A stretch of 64,000 nt of DNA. Source: a bacterium. Lineage in GTDB: Bacteria > Zhuqueibacterota > Zhuqueibacteria > Oleimicrobiales > Geothermoviventaceae. Positions 33,150 to 44,585 of this stretch are shown piece by piece. The number at the start of each line of letters is the position of its first letter. Within the stretch, counting starts at the first letter, position 1. The notes under the pieces were generated by a model that was not told the DNA's origin, did no database searches, and was given only the letters and a program-made list of their open reading frames with translations. The stretch lies in the NCBI GenBank assembly GCA_028275345.1, contig JAPWUV010000003.1, positions 293,587-357,586 on the forward strand, in the 5' to 3' direction. Position numbers and translations under genes: made by a program.

Positions 33150-35306
33150 TCATCGTGCCTGTTCGGCGAGGGCGGCTTTCAGGCGCTCCGGCGTCATGGG
33201 TAGCCGGTACAAGCGCACGCCCGTAGCATCGAAGATGGCATTCGCGACGGCACCACCGACCGTGATAATGGCTGGCTCGCCGCCTCCCTGCGGTTCCAAG
33301 CTATTGTTCTCCACGATGATGGTGTCGATTTCCGGGAGCCAAGAAAACCGGGCTATCTCGTAGGTGTCGAAGTTGCGATCGAGAATCTCTCCGCCCCGGA
33401 AACGGATGTGCTCCGTCAGGGCGTAACCGAGCCCCATCATCGTGCATCCCTCCATTTGGAGACGCGCGCCCTCGGGATTGACGCAAATCCCCATGTCTTG
33501 GGCCGCCAGGGCGCGCCTGACTTTTACCTCGCCCGTCCCCCGGTTCACTTCGACTTCCACCATGGTGACCACGTACGTCCCGGAGTCGATCCCGCAAGCA
33601 ACGCCGTAGCCGCGGCCAGTGGGATGAGGGGCGCTTTTCCACCCGAAGCGTCCTGCAGCTACCTCGAGGAGCCGGCGCATGCGGGGATCCGTCAGGTGCT
33701 TCAGCCGGAATTCCACGGGATCCGTGCGGATTTCCGCGGCCATCAGGTCGATGTGGGACTCTCGGGCGAAGGTGTTGGTGTTATTGGCCGGTGCGCGCCA
33801 CGGCCCCGTTGCGAAGGGATGGGAGCCCGGCCCTCCTTGCCAACCGGTCCCCGAGGCCAGGGTTCGATGGTGCGGGATGTCGTAGAAGTGCTCCGAACCG
33901 CGGCTCCCGGCGTAGTAGACGTGGTAGTCCCAATAGCAGAGGCGGCCGTCCGTTGCCACGCCAGCGTCGATGGTCACGATGGCGGCGGGCCGAAAGGTGT
34001 CGAAGAAAAACTCCTCTTCTCTGCTCCACGCCACTTGCACCGGGCGTCCCGTGAGCTTGGCGAGGCGAACCGCCTCCAGGGCCTGCCGATTCGCGCTCTT
34101 GCCGCCGAAGCCGCCTCCCACAAAGGGCGTGATGACCCGCACGTCCTCCAGAGCCAGTCCGAACTCCCGCGCGATCTGCTCCTGCAGGGGGAATGGCGTT
34201 TGGGTGGAAGCCCAGACGGTGAGGCGATGGCCCTCCACGGTTGCCACAGCTGCATGAGGTTCGATGGGGGCGTGAGCCACGTAGTCGTTCAGGTACGTAG
34301 CACGGAATCGCCGGCTGGCCATGCGTTGACCTGTTTCCAGATCGCCGCCCTGCGCGACGAGCTCCCCGGGTCGGGCCACCTTCAGCAGGTGGTCGAAGAT
34401 GGTTTCGTGATCCACGGTGGGCTCGGGAGTCTCAAATCGGGCCTCGATCAGTTGCAGCGCCCGCTCCGCCAGGTCCGGCTTTTCATGCAAGACGGCCACC
34501 AGTTCCCCCTCTTCGACCACAATGGCTCCGGGAAAGGATCTTGCCCGATCCGTATTGACAGAGACGAGGCGAGCGCCATGAGCGGGGGGACGCAGAAGAC
34601 GCGCGTAGAGCATGCCGGGAAGCCGGAGGTCGGCGGAGTACTGGGCTTTCCCCGTTACCTTGAGGATTGCGTCGGTGCGAGGGACGGCTTTCCCCATCAC
34701 CTTGAACTGGGAGGGGGATTTCACGTGCACTTCGGTCTTGGCTCGGCGCTCGATGCGCTTTCCCCGGACGAGTTGGCCATAGGCGATGCGTCGGCTGGGC
34801 TCCCGGCGCAAGTAGACGAAGCCGTCGGCCGTGGCCAGATCATCGACGGGCAGGCTGAAATGCTCGGAAGCCAGTTCCAGGAGCGCCTGGCGGGCTGTGG
34901 CTCCCGCCTGACGCAAGGCGGGGCCGAAGAAGCGCGTGGTGCGTGAGCCGAACGTCCCCATGTCCCAAGGACAGAATGCTGTGTCGCCCATGACCATCTT
35001 CACCGCGCCCAGCGGAACGTCCAATTCTTCCGCCAGCATCTGGGCGAGAGAGGTTATGACTCCTTGCCCCATTTCGATCTTCCCGGTGAAGCAGGTGACG
35101 GTCCCATCCTCATCGATTCGAAGATAGGCGTTCGGATCTTCGGGGAGTTCGCGGCCCTGTGCCTGAACCTGGCCGGCGAGACGAGGCAAGGTGAACAGCA
35201 CCACCAGGCCGCCGCCGCTCAGCCGCAGGAAATCGCGCCGGCCAATCACCCTCTGCAAAGGGTGGTCGTGGAAGTCCGTTTCGAGGTAAGCGTTCACGTT
35301 TCTCAT
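33150..35306 (-). CDS. molybdopterin hydroxylase large subunit (IorB/CoxL type), Tat-exported
   Basis: 718 residues from the ATG at 35306 that overlaps the small-subunit stop as ATGA. A twin-arginine signal (GRRDFLRLSGGG, then a hydrophobic run) precedes the xanthine-oxidase-family domains: TGKIEMGQGVITSLAQ, the Mo-binding FVGGGFGGKSANRQALE, ACGIDSG and the catalytic glutamate in PQGGGEPAI. The organisation matches isoquinoline 1-oxidoreductase and periplasmic aldehyde or purine hydroxylases, in which the small subunit rides along with the large subunit's Tat signal. Electrons would leave through the 2Fe-2S subunit. The substrate is unknown. Confidence 0.9.
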   Translation of the reverse strand: MRNVNAYLETDFHDHPLQRVIGRRDFLRLSGGGLVVLFTLPRLAGQVQAQGRELPEDPNAYLRIDEDGTVTCFTGKIEMGQGVITSLAQMLAEELDVPLGAVKMVMGDTAFCPWDMGTFGSRTTRFFGPALRQAGATARQALLELASEHFSLPVDDLATADGFVYLRREPSRRIAYGQLVRGKRIERRAKTEVHVKSPSQFKVMGKAVPRTDAILKVTGKAQYSADLRLPGMLYARLLRPPAHGARLVSVNTDRARSFPGAIVVEEGELVAVLHEKPDLAERALQLIEARFETPEPTVDHETIFDHLLKVARPGELVAQGGDLETGQRMASRRFRATYLNDYVAHAPIEPHAAVATVEGHRLTVWASTQTPFPLQEQIAREFGLALEDVRVITPFVGGGFGGKSANRQALEAVRLAKLTGRPVQVAWSREEEFFFDTFRPAAIVTIDAGVATDGRLCYWDYHVYYAGSRGSEHFYDIPHHRTLASGTGWQGGPGSHPFATGPWRAPANNTNTFARESHIDLMAAEIRTDPVEFRLKHLTDPRMRRLLEVAAGRFGWKSAPHPTGRGYGVACGIDSGTYVVTMVEVEVNRGTGEVKVRRALAAQDMGICVNPEGARLQMEGCTMMGLGYALTEHIRFRGGEILDRNFDTYEIARFSWLPEIDTIIVENNSLEPQGGGEPAIITVGGAVANAIFDATGVRLYRLPMTPERLKAALAEQAR

Positions 35307-35788
35307 GGCGTGCCCCCTTCGCTTTTGCCTTCCCGCGCGATGTGCTCGATGGCGCGCACGATGCGAGGATGGGCGCCACAGCGGCAAAGATTGCCTTCCA
35401 TCCACGCAATGATCTCCTCCCGCGTGGGATGGGGGTTCTTTCGCAATAGGCTATAAGCCGACATGATCATCCCTGGCGTGCAGTAGCCGCACTGGAGCGC
35501 GTCGTGCTCCGCAAAGGCTTTCTGCAGGGGGTGAAGCTGCCCATCTTGGGAAAGCCCCTCGATGGTCAGGACCTCTTTTCCCCGGATTGCTCCAACGGGG
35601 GTTTGGCAAGAGCGCACCGCCTCGCCATTCACTACCACGGTGCAGGCTCCGCAAATCCCTATGCCGCACCCGTACTTCGTACCCGTGAGGCCCAGATCCG
35701 TGCGTAGAACCCAGAGCAGCATCCTGTCCGGAGCAACCTGGATTTCGCACTCCTGCCCATTCAGGCGGAACCGGATTCGCTCCTCCAT
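35303..35788 (-). CDS. 2Fe-2S subunit of the molybdenum hydroxylase (IorA type)
   Basis: 161 residues behind AAAGGAGG. The plant-ferredoxin-like cluster uses CGIGICGAC plus the distal Cys in SCQTPVG; the second cluster uses CGYC and CRC in the helical C-terminal domain. All eight cysteines are present. It has no signal peptide of its own, consistent with co-export with the Tat-tagged large subunit. It is the first gene of the leftward block and shares a four-base overlap with the next. Confidence 0.93.
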   Translation of the reverse strand: MEERIRFRLNGQECEIQVAPDRMLLWVLRTDLGLTGTKYGCGIGICGACTVVVNGEAVRSCQTPVGAIRGKEVLTIEGLSQDGQLHPLQKAFAEHDALQCGYCTPGMIMSAYSLLRKNPHPTREEIIAWMEGNLCRCGAHPRIVRAIEHIAREGKSEGGTP

Positions 35789-35880
35789 CCCTCGACCCTC
35801 CTTTCGCTGCAGAACTCCCCGCTGGTCTCCTCTCGATCCGTGTCCGCCGGATCGCGTCGGCTCCCCGGAGCCTTTCGGTG

Positions 35881-35900
35881 CGGACGAGTGGGATCGTCCG
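35881..35900. repeat. 7-bp inverted repeat in the leader of the Mo-hydroxylase operon
   Basis: CGGACGA (35881-35887), 6-nt spacer, TCGTCCG (35894-35900). It lies about 20-40 bases downstream of the minus-strand -10 box, so it could be an operator or mRNA hairpin. Confidence 0.4.
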
Positions 35901-35918
35901 CCTCAGTCCGGCAGTCGT

Positions 35919-35947
35919 AAGGTAAGCAAAAGCGGACGTCCGTGCAA
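35919..35947 (-). promoter_or_regulatory. candidate promoter of the Mo-hydroxylase/glycan block, TTGCAC-N17-TACCTT
   Basis: Minus strand -35 at 35947-35942, -10 at 35924-35919. A perfect 10-bp palindrome CGGACGTCCG (35933-35942) occupies the spacer and touches the -35. Confidence 0.5.
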
Positions 35948-35986
35948 GCGGACCGGGCCGGGGGCGAACAGTGACGGGAAAGAGGG

Positions 35987-36015
35987 TTGAAAAAGAGGCT
36001 GGTTTTTTGTAAATC
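35987..36015 (+). promoter_or_regulatory. candidate promoter of the apgM operon, TTGAAA-N17-TAAATC
   Basis: -35 at 35987-35992, -10 at 36010-36015, 57 bases ahead of the apgM ATG. It is divergent from the Mo-hydroxylase promoter. Confidence 0.5.
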
Positions 36016-36072
36016 GTTATCGGCAAGAGGGACAGAAGCGGCTCGACGTTGGATGGAGCACAGGAGGCGGAG

Positions 36073-37287
36073 ATGGACTATCGGGTGATCGAGGAGCTTG
36101 CGATTCCCAACGATTCCAAAATGGTCCTGGTGGTTTTGGACGGGATCGGCGGGCTGGCAATTCCGGGTCGCGAGGGCACGGAGCTTCACGTGGCGCGCCG
36201 TCCGAACCTCAATCTGTTGGCACGAAGGGGAAGCTGCGGTCTAATGGATCCCATTATGCCGGGTGTCACGCCGGGGAGCGGCCCGGCCCACTTCGCCCTT
36301 TTCGGGTACGACCCCGTGGAGAACAACATCGGCCGAGGCGTGCTCGAGGCTGCCGGCATCGGCATGGACCTGACCCCATCGGACGTGGCGGTGCGCATCA
36401 ACTTCTGTACCCTCGGTCCGGATGGGAGGATTGTGGACCGGAGGGCGGGGAGGATACCCACCGAGGAATGTGAAAGGCTGTGCGAGAAGCTGCAGCGAGC
36501 TGTGAACCTGGGCGATGGGGTCGAGTTCATCTGCCGGGCGGTAAAGGAACACCGCGCCATGATCCTTCTTCGGGGCGAGGGGCTTTCAGGAGATCTCCTG
36601 GATACCGATCCCCAGCAGGTTGGTTTGGAACCCCTGCCACCACGGGCCCTCGTCGATACGGAGGAGAGCAGGCGCACCATTCGCGTGGTGGGAAAACTTC
36701 TAACTCAGGCGCGGGAGATCCTCGCCGACGAGCCGAAGGCCAATTTCATCCTCCTCCGCGGATTCGCGAAGAACCGGCACTACCGCAGCCTCCAGGAGAG
36801 GTTCAAGCTGAGAGGCTATGCCATCGCCAATTATCCCATGTACCGTGGGGTGGCCAAGCTCATCGGGATGGACCTGCACCCGGTCACGCCGGATGTGCGG
36901 AGCCAGTTCGAGGCTCTGCGGGAGAAGTACGCCGACTACGACTATTTCTTCCTGCACGTGAAATACACGGATTCCCGCGGCGAGGACGGCGACTTCGACG
37001 CGAAGGTGCGGGTGATCGAGGAGGTGGATTCGTACCTGCCCATCGTCACGGCGTTGGAGCCTCAGGTCCTGGTCGTGACCGGGGATCATTCGACTCCTGC
37101 TTTGTTGAAAGCGCATAGCTGGCACCCGGTGCCGGTGGCCCTGGTCTCCCCCACTGCGCGGATGGACGACGTGGAGCGTTTCGACGAAGTGAGCTGTGCC
37201 AAGGGAATCCTGGGGCGATTCCCGGCGGTAGAATTGATGGCCCTCATGCTCGCCCATGCGTTGCGGCTCAAGAAGTTCGGAGCTTGA
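36073..37287 (+). CDS. apgM: cofactor-independent phosphoglycerate mutase, archaeal type (ApgM)
   Basis: 404 residues from the ATG at 36073 with AGGAGG five bases upstream. It interconverts 3- and 2-phosphoglycerate through the alkaline-phosphatase-type metal site: VVLDGIGG, the phosphorylated serine region GVTPGSGPAHFALFGYDP, LHVKYTDSRGEDGD and VTGDHSTPA. This is the ApgM form (about 400 residues), common in archaea and thermophilic bacteria, not the 510-residue bacterial GpmI. It opens an operon that continues with pncB, archease, rtcB and ligA. Confidence 0.93.
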   Translation: MDYRVIEELAIPNDSKMVLVVLDGIGGLAIPGREGTELHVARRPNLNLLARRGSCGLMDPIMPGVTPGSGPAHFALFGYDPVENNIGRGVLEAAGIGMDLTPSDVAVRINFCTLGPDGRIVDRRAGRIPTEECERLCEKLQRAVNLGDGVEFICRAVKEHRAMILLRGEGLSGDLLDTDPQQVGLEPLPPRALVDTEESRRTIRVVGKLLTQAREILADEPKANFILLRGFAKNRHYRSLQERFKLRGYAIANYPMYRGVAKLIGMDLHPVTPDVRSQFEALREKYADYDYFFLHVKYTDSRGEDGDFDAKVRVIEEVDSYLPIVTALEPQVLVVTGDHSTPALLKAHSWHPVPVALVSPTARMDDVERFDEVSCAKGILGRFPAVELMALMLAHALRLKKFGA

Positions 37288-37349
37288 GGGGCGAAGCGTG
37301 GGCCGGGACGCGAAGCATCTGGGTTCCGAACGGCCGACGAAGGGCGGTG

Positions 37350-38525
37350 ATGGTCATGAGATATCTTGCCACGCTGGATGACATCCGATCCGGCAAAGTG
37401 ACCGACGTTTACTTCGAGAGGACACGGAGGATCCTCGAGGCCGAGGGGATTCATCGGCGTGTGGCCGCCGAGTTCGTGGTCAAATCCTTCCCCAATGGCT
37501 ACCGTTGGGGTGTGTTCGCCGGACTGGAATGCGCTTTGGAGCTGCTGACCTCGCTGCCCGTCGATGTGTGGGCCATGGAAGAAGGGACCGTCTTCTTCCC
37601 TGGCGAGCCGACGTTGATCATCGAGGGGGATTACCTGGGCTTCGGGGTGTATGAGACGGCCCTTCTCGGATTCCTTTCCCAAGCCTCCGGGATTGCCACC
37701 AAAGCTGCTCGGTGTCGCAAGGCAGCCGGTACCCGCATCGTGGCGAGCTTCGGGGCGAGGAGGATGCACCCGGCCTTGGCTCCCTTCATCGACAGGAATG
37801 CCTACATCGGCGGCTGCGACGGCGTTGCCGTGGTGCTCAGTGCGGAGCTGCTGGGCCTCCAACCGACGGGCACGATTCCCCATGCGCTCGTGCTTCTCAT
37901 GGGGGACGTGGTGACGGCGACCACCGCCTTCGACCGGGTCATCGAAAGGGACGTCCCGCGCGTGGCGCTGGTGGATACCTTTGGCGACGAGAAGTTCGAG
38001 GCCCTTCGTGCGGCGGAAGCGCTGGGCCAGGCCCTGTACGGCGTGCGCTTGGATACGCCGAGCAGCCGACGGGGCGACTTCCTCTCGCTCCTGCGCGAGG
38101 TACGATGGGAGCTCGACCTGCGCGGTTTCCGGCATGTGAAAATCTTCGTGTCCGGAGGGATGGACGAATGCCAGATCCTCCAGCTAAACGAAGTGGCCGA
38201 CGCCTACGGAGTGGGCACCTCCATCAGCAATGCTCCGGTGCTGGACTTCGCGATGGACATTGTAGAAGTGGAGGGTAAACCGCTAGCTAAGCGAGGCAAA
38301 CTTTCCGGGCGGAAACAGGTCTGGCGCTGCCCAGCTTGCGGGGCACGTCGGCTGAGACCTTGGTTGGAGGAACAGGAGGTGTGTTCCTGTGGCGCTGGGA
38401 TGGAGGGCCTGCTCACACCGCTTCTCCGCCGAGGCGAGTTGATTCGTCGACAGCCCAGCGTGCAGGAGATTCGCCGACGCACGCTGGCCGAGCTGGAGCG
38501 TGTGGAGCTGGAGGCGCATCGCTAA
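37350..38525 (+). CDS. pncB: nicotinate phosphoribosyltransferase with C-terminal zinc ribbon
   Basis: 391 residues from the ATG at 37350 (AGGG five bases upstream; ATG 37356 is also possible). It makes nicotinate mononucleotide from nicotinate and PRPP in NAD salvage. Family motifs: FVVKSFPNGYRWGVFAGL, FGARRMHPALAPFIDRNAYIGGCDG, GTIPHALVL, LVDTFGDEKFE and IFVSGGMDE. A small metal-binding tail CPACGARRLRPW ... CSCGAG follows the barrel, as in archaeal-type members. Its NAD product is the cofactor of LigA encoded 2 kb downstream in the same unit. Confidence 0.9.
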   Translation: MVMRYLATLDDIRSGKVTDVYFERTRRILEAEGIHRRVAAEFVVKSFPNGYRWGVFAGLECALELLTSLPVDVWAMEEGTVFFPGEPTLIIEGDYLGFGVYETALLGFLSQASGIATKAARCRKAAGTRIVASFGARRMHPALAPFIDRNAYIGGCDGVAVVLSAELLGLQPTGTIPHALVLLMGDVVTATTAFDRVIERDVPRVALVDTFGDEKFEALRAAEALGQALYGVRLDTPSSRRGDFLSLLREVRWELDLRGFRHVKIFVSGGMDECQILQLNEVADAYGVGTSISNAPVLDFAMDIVEVEGKPLAKRGKLSGRKQVWRCPACGARRLRPWLEEQEVCSCGAGMEGLLTPLLRRGELIRRQPSVQEIRRRTLAELERVELEAHR

Positions 38526-38541
38526 ACGGGAGACATCGGCT

Positions 38542-38985
38542 ATGCAGCATCCCAAGGCGGACCGCTTTTTCGAGGTTCTGGATCACACGGCCGATGTTGG
38601 CATCCGCGTTTGGGGCAAGACGAAAGAGGAACTCTTTGAGAACGCGGGGCGGGCCATGTTCTGCCTCTTGCTCCGCAATCCGGAGCGGGTGCAGCCCAGG
38701 TTCAGGCGATGCATCACCGTCCGGGCCAATGCCCTGGACGAGCTGATGGTGAACTGGCTGTCGGAGCTGAACTTCAATTTTTGCACGGAGAACGAGGTCT
38801 ATCGAGAATTTCGGGTTCGCGACCTGACCGATCAGTTTCTGCGTGCGGAGGCGTGCGGGGAGACGTTCAACCCGGATGTGCACGAGGCCCAGTTGGAAAT
38901 CAAAGCCGTCACCTTTCATGATATCCACGTCGGCCCACGCCAGGATGGCGACGGCTGGGAGGCGAGGGTCATCTTCGATATCTGA
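38542..38985 (+). CDS. archease (RtcB activator)
   Basis: 147 residues from the ATG at 38542. Archease signatures are clear: FEVLDHTADVGIRVWGKTKEELFENAG at the N-terminus, LDELMVNWLSELNF in the middle, and VKAVTFHDI-like IKAVTFHDIHV ... ARVIFDI at the end, with calcium-binding acidic residues conserved. Archease speeds RtcB guanylylation and allows multiple turnovers. It lies directly upstream of rtcB, as in many genomes. Confidence 0.93.
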   Translation: MQHPKADRFFEVLDHTADVGIRVWGKTKEELFENAGRAMFCLLLRNPERVQPRFRRCITVRANALDELMVNWLSELNFNFCTENEVYREFRVRDLTDQFLRAEACGETFNPDVHEAQLEIKAVTFHDIHVGPRQDGDGWEARVIFDI

Positions 38986-39050
38986 GAGGGCCGCGTGCCT
39001 GCTGCTCGTGGAAAAAGCGAACCCTCAGGCCCCGCGAGGAGGTGAGGGAG

Positions 39051-42588
<3,538 letters not shown>

Positions 42589-42599
42589 GGGGAAAGGCC

Positions 42600-43460
42600 A
42601 TGAAGAAGAGCACGGCTCGTGCGTTTTGGATCTTGACCCTCGCGGCCCTGTGGGCTGCAGGCTGTGCCACCACGGGGGTCAACAAGGGGGACATCAACCT
42701 GATCTCCGTAGATCAGGAAATCGCCATGGGGCAGGATTTCTCCCGTGAGATCGCCAAGACCTACCCGATGCTGGACGACGTCGAGGTCACATCCTACTTC
42801 CAGAGGCTCGGGGAGAGAATCGCGCGGAGTTCGGACTGGCCGGACCTCCAGTTCCATTTCCAAGTGGTAAACACGGCCGACGTGAACGCCTTCGCCATCC
42901 CGGGGGGATGGGTGTATGTGCATCGGGGACTCATCGAACGGGCGGACAACGTGAGCGAGGTGGCCTGCGTGATGGCCCATGAGATCGGCCATGTGGTAGC
43001 CCGCCACGGCACCGAGACATTGACCAAGCAGTACGGGATCGCCATCGTCACCCAGCTCGTGTTGGGCCAGAATCCGAAGTTATGGCAGAAGGTCGTGGCG
43101 GATCTTTTCACCACCGCCGGGATCCTTGCCTACAGCCGGAAGCAGGAGCTCGAAGCGGATGATCTGGGGGTTCGGTACGCGTACCGGGCGGGTTACGACC
43201 CGAACGGGATGGCGACGTTCTTCGAAAAGCTGCTTCAGCTTCAGGAGCGCGAGCCAACCCTGCTGGAGGTTTGGTTCAGTACCCATCCGCCCACCAGTCA
43301 ACGGATCGAGCGAGTGCGGGCTCAAATCGCCAGCCTGCAACTGCATCCGGGACTGGTGAAGGATGACCCCGAATTCCTGCGCGTGCGCGACCGGATCCGC
43401 GCAATGCCCGCAGTGAAGACCCTGAGGGAGAGCCAGGCCAAACCGGAATCGCAAAGGTAG
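42600..43460 (+). CDS. M48-family zinc metalloprotease lipoprotein (BepA/YfgC-like)
   Basis: 286 residues from the ATG at 42600. The signal peptide ends in a plausible lipobox (LWAAGC), giving a periplasmic lipoprotein. The zinc site H127-E128-x2-H131 (MAHEIGHVVARHG) plus the glutamate in KQELEADDLGVRY, and STHPPTSQRIERV, are the YfgC/BepA/LoiP pattern. Such proteases degrade stalled outer-membrane proteins or act in LPS assembly quality control. The C-terminal TPR domain of BepA is missing, so it is the short form. Confidence 0.9.
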   Translation: MKKSTARAFWILTLAALWAAGCATTGVNKGDINLISVDQEIAMGQDFSREIAKTYPMLDDVEVTSYFQRLGERIARSSDWPDLQFHFQVVNTADVNAFAIPGGWVYVHRGLIERADNVSEVACVMAHEIGHVVARHGTETLTKQYGIAIVTQLVLGQNPKLWQKVVADLFTTAGILAYSRKQELEADDLGVRYAYRAGYDPNGMATFFEKLLQLQEREPTLLEVWFSTHPPTSQRIERVRAQIASLQLHPGLVKDDPEFLRVRDRIRAMPAVKTLRESQAKPESQR

Positions 43461-43514
43461 CCTGGAGAGCTGGAAACGGGGTAGCGGTGAACACCACAAA
43501 CCGGGAGGACGGTC

Positions 43515-43979
43515 ATGGCCAGCAGCAATGGCGGCGATAGGGGGAGCTTCCTGCGCGGTTTCCTGATCGGGACCTTCGTGGGCGCGGTGCTGGGAGTACT
43601 GTTCGCCCCGAAGTCGGGAAAGGAGCTGAGGGGAGAGATCAAGCAGAAGGGGATGGAGGCCCTGGATCGTTCCAAGCGCGTCTATTCGGACGCCCGCGCG
43701 AAGGCGGAGGCGATCTTGGAGAGCGCCCGGAAGCGAGCGGAGGACTTGCGGGAGGAGGCAGAACGCCAGCTGGCGGAGGCACGGCGCCGAGCTGAGGAGC
43801 TTCTGGCAGGGGCGCGCGAGAAGACGGAGGAGGTGGAGGAAATCGTCGAAGGAGCGGCCGAAGAGGTGAAGGAAGCAGGGGGCCGGCTGCGGAAGGCAGC
43901 GCAGGCGGGTGTTGAGGCGGCCAAGCAGGAGATGGCGCGGAAGGAAGGCGACAGGCGACGCCGCGGCGAAGAAGCCTAA
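43515..43979 (+). CDS. YtxH-domain protein with long coiled coil
   Basis: 154 residues. The N-terminal GSFLRGFLIGTFVGAVLGVLFAPKSGKELR is the YtxH/GvpP-like glycine-rich membrane motif. The rest is a charged Ala/Arg/Glu heptad-rich helix (about 40-150) like apolipoprotein or LEA repeats. It is usually a stress-associated, membrane-anchored protein of unknown mechanism. The GGGAGG ribosome site is well placed. The next gene, also membrane plus helix, starts 21 bases later. Confidence 0.8.
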   Translation: MASSNGGDRGSFLRGFLIGTFVGAVLGVLFAPKSGKELRGEIKQKGMEALDRSKRVYSDARAKAEAILESARKRAEDLREEAERQLAEARRRAEELLAGAREKTEEVEEIVEGAAEEVKEAGGRLRKAAQAGVEAAKQEMARKEGDRRRRGEEA

Positions 43980-44000
43980 TCTTGCGAAAGGAGCTCAGAA

Positions 44001-44393
44001 GTGATGGATTGGATCGTGGCGGTTTCCGTCGCGGTGATCGCGCTGTCGGTGCTGGTGGTGGCGGTGGCCTTGGTGGCGGTGGCCGCGCGCATCCGCAGCG
44101 CGGCGCGGCAGCTGGAACGCCTGGCCGAAACCGTACAAATGCAGGTCGTCCCCATCAGCCACGACGTCATGGTGATCAGCCAAGAAGTGAAGCGCGTGGT
44201 GGAGACGATCGGCGAGCAGGTCGAGAAGGCCGGAGAGGGCGTGACCGCACTGCGGGAGACCGCCTTTCGCGTCCGCGAGCTCGAGCGCGAGCTGGAGCGA
44301 AAGATGGAGGGCCCGCTTGTGGAGGTGGCAGCGCTGGTGAGCGCTGTCGCCAAAGGGTTCCAGGTCTTTCGGAAGGTGTGGAGAAGGGGGTAG
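44001..44393 (+). CDS. DUF948-like membrane protein
   Basis: 130 residues from GTG at 44001 (GGAG seven bases upstream; ATG at 44004 also fits). One N-terminal membrane helix (WIVAVSVAVIALSVLVVAVALVA) is followed by amphipathic helix, resembling the DUF948 family that often neighbours YtxH genes. Function is unknown. It ends the operon that began at apgM; a GC-rich hairpin and a new promoter follow. Confidence 0.75.
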   Translation: MMDWIVAVSVAVIALSVLVVAVALVAVAARIRSAARQLERLAETVQMQVVPISHDVMVISQEVKRVVETIGEQVEKAGEGVTALRETAFRVRELERELERKMEGPLVEVAALVSAVAKGFQVFRKVWRRG

Positions 44394-44442
44394 CCAGGTC
44401 CCAACTCCTCCGGGCGGATGACAGCGACGGGCCCGGCATACG

Positions 44443-44473
44443 CCCCGCGGCACCGAGGCTTGGCGCCGCGGGG
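44443..44473 (+). other. 9-bp GC hairpin between DUF948 and envC-like genes
   Basis: CCCCGCGGC (44443-44451) pairs perfectly with GCCGCGGGG (44465-44473) and no U-tract follows. A weaker stem TCCCG/CGGGA with TTTTT after it lies at 44520-44548 and may be the actual terminator. Confidence 0.45.
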
Positions 44474-44550
44474 GTGAGCGCGGTCCTGCGCGCAAGGCGA
44501 TGCCATGGTGAGCCGCTTTTCCCGATCTGGGCGGGTAGCGGGATTTTTGT

Positions 44551-44579
44551 TTGCTTTTCTGGGGCCCGAGGTGTAATCT
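44551..44579 (+). promoter_or_regulatory. candidate promoter, TTGCTT-N17-TAATCT, almost abutting the envC-like ATG
   Basis: -35 at 44551-44556, -10 at 44574-44579. Only six bases separate the -10 box from the ATG at 44586, so the transcript would be leaderless or nearly so. Confidence 0.5.
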
Positions 44580-44585
44580 TTCGGC

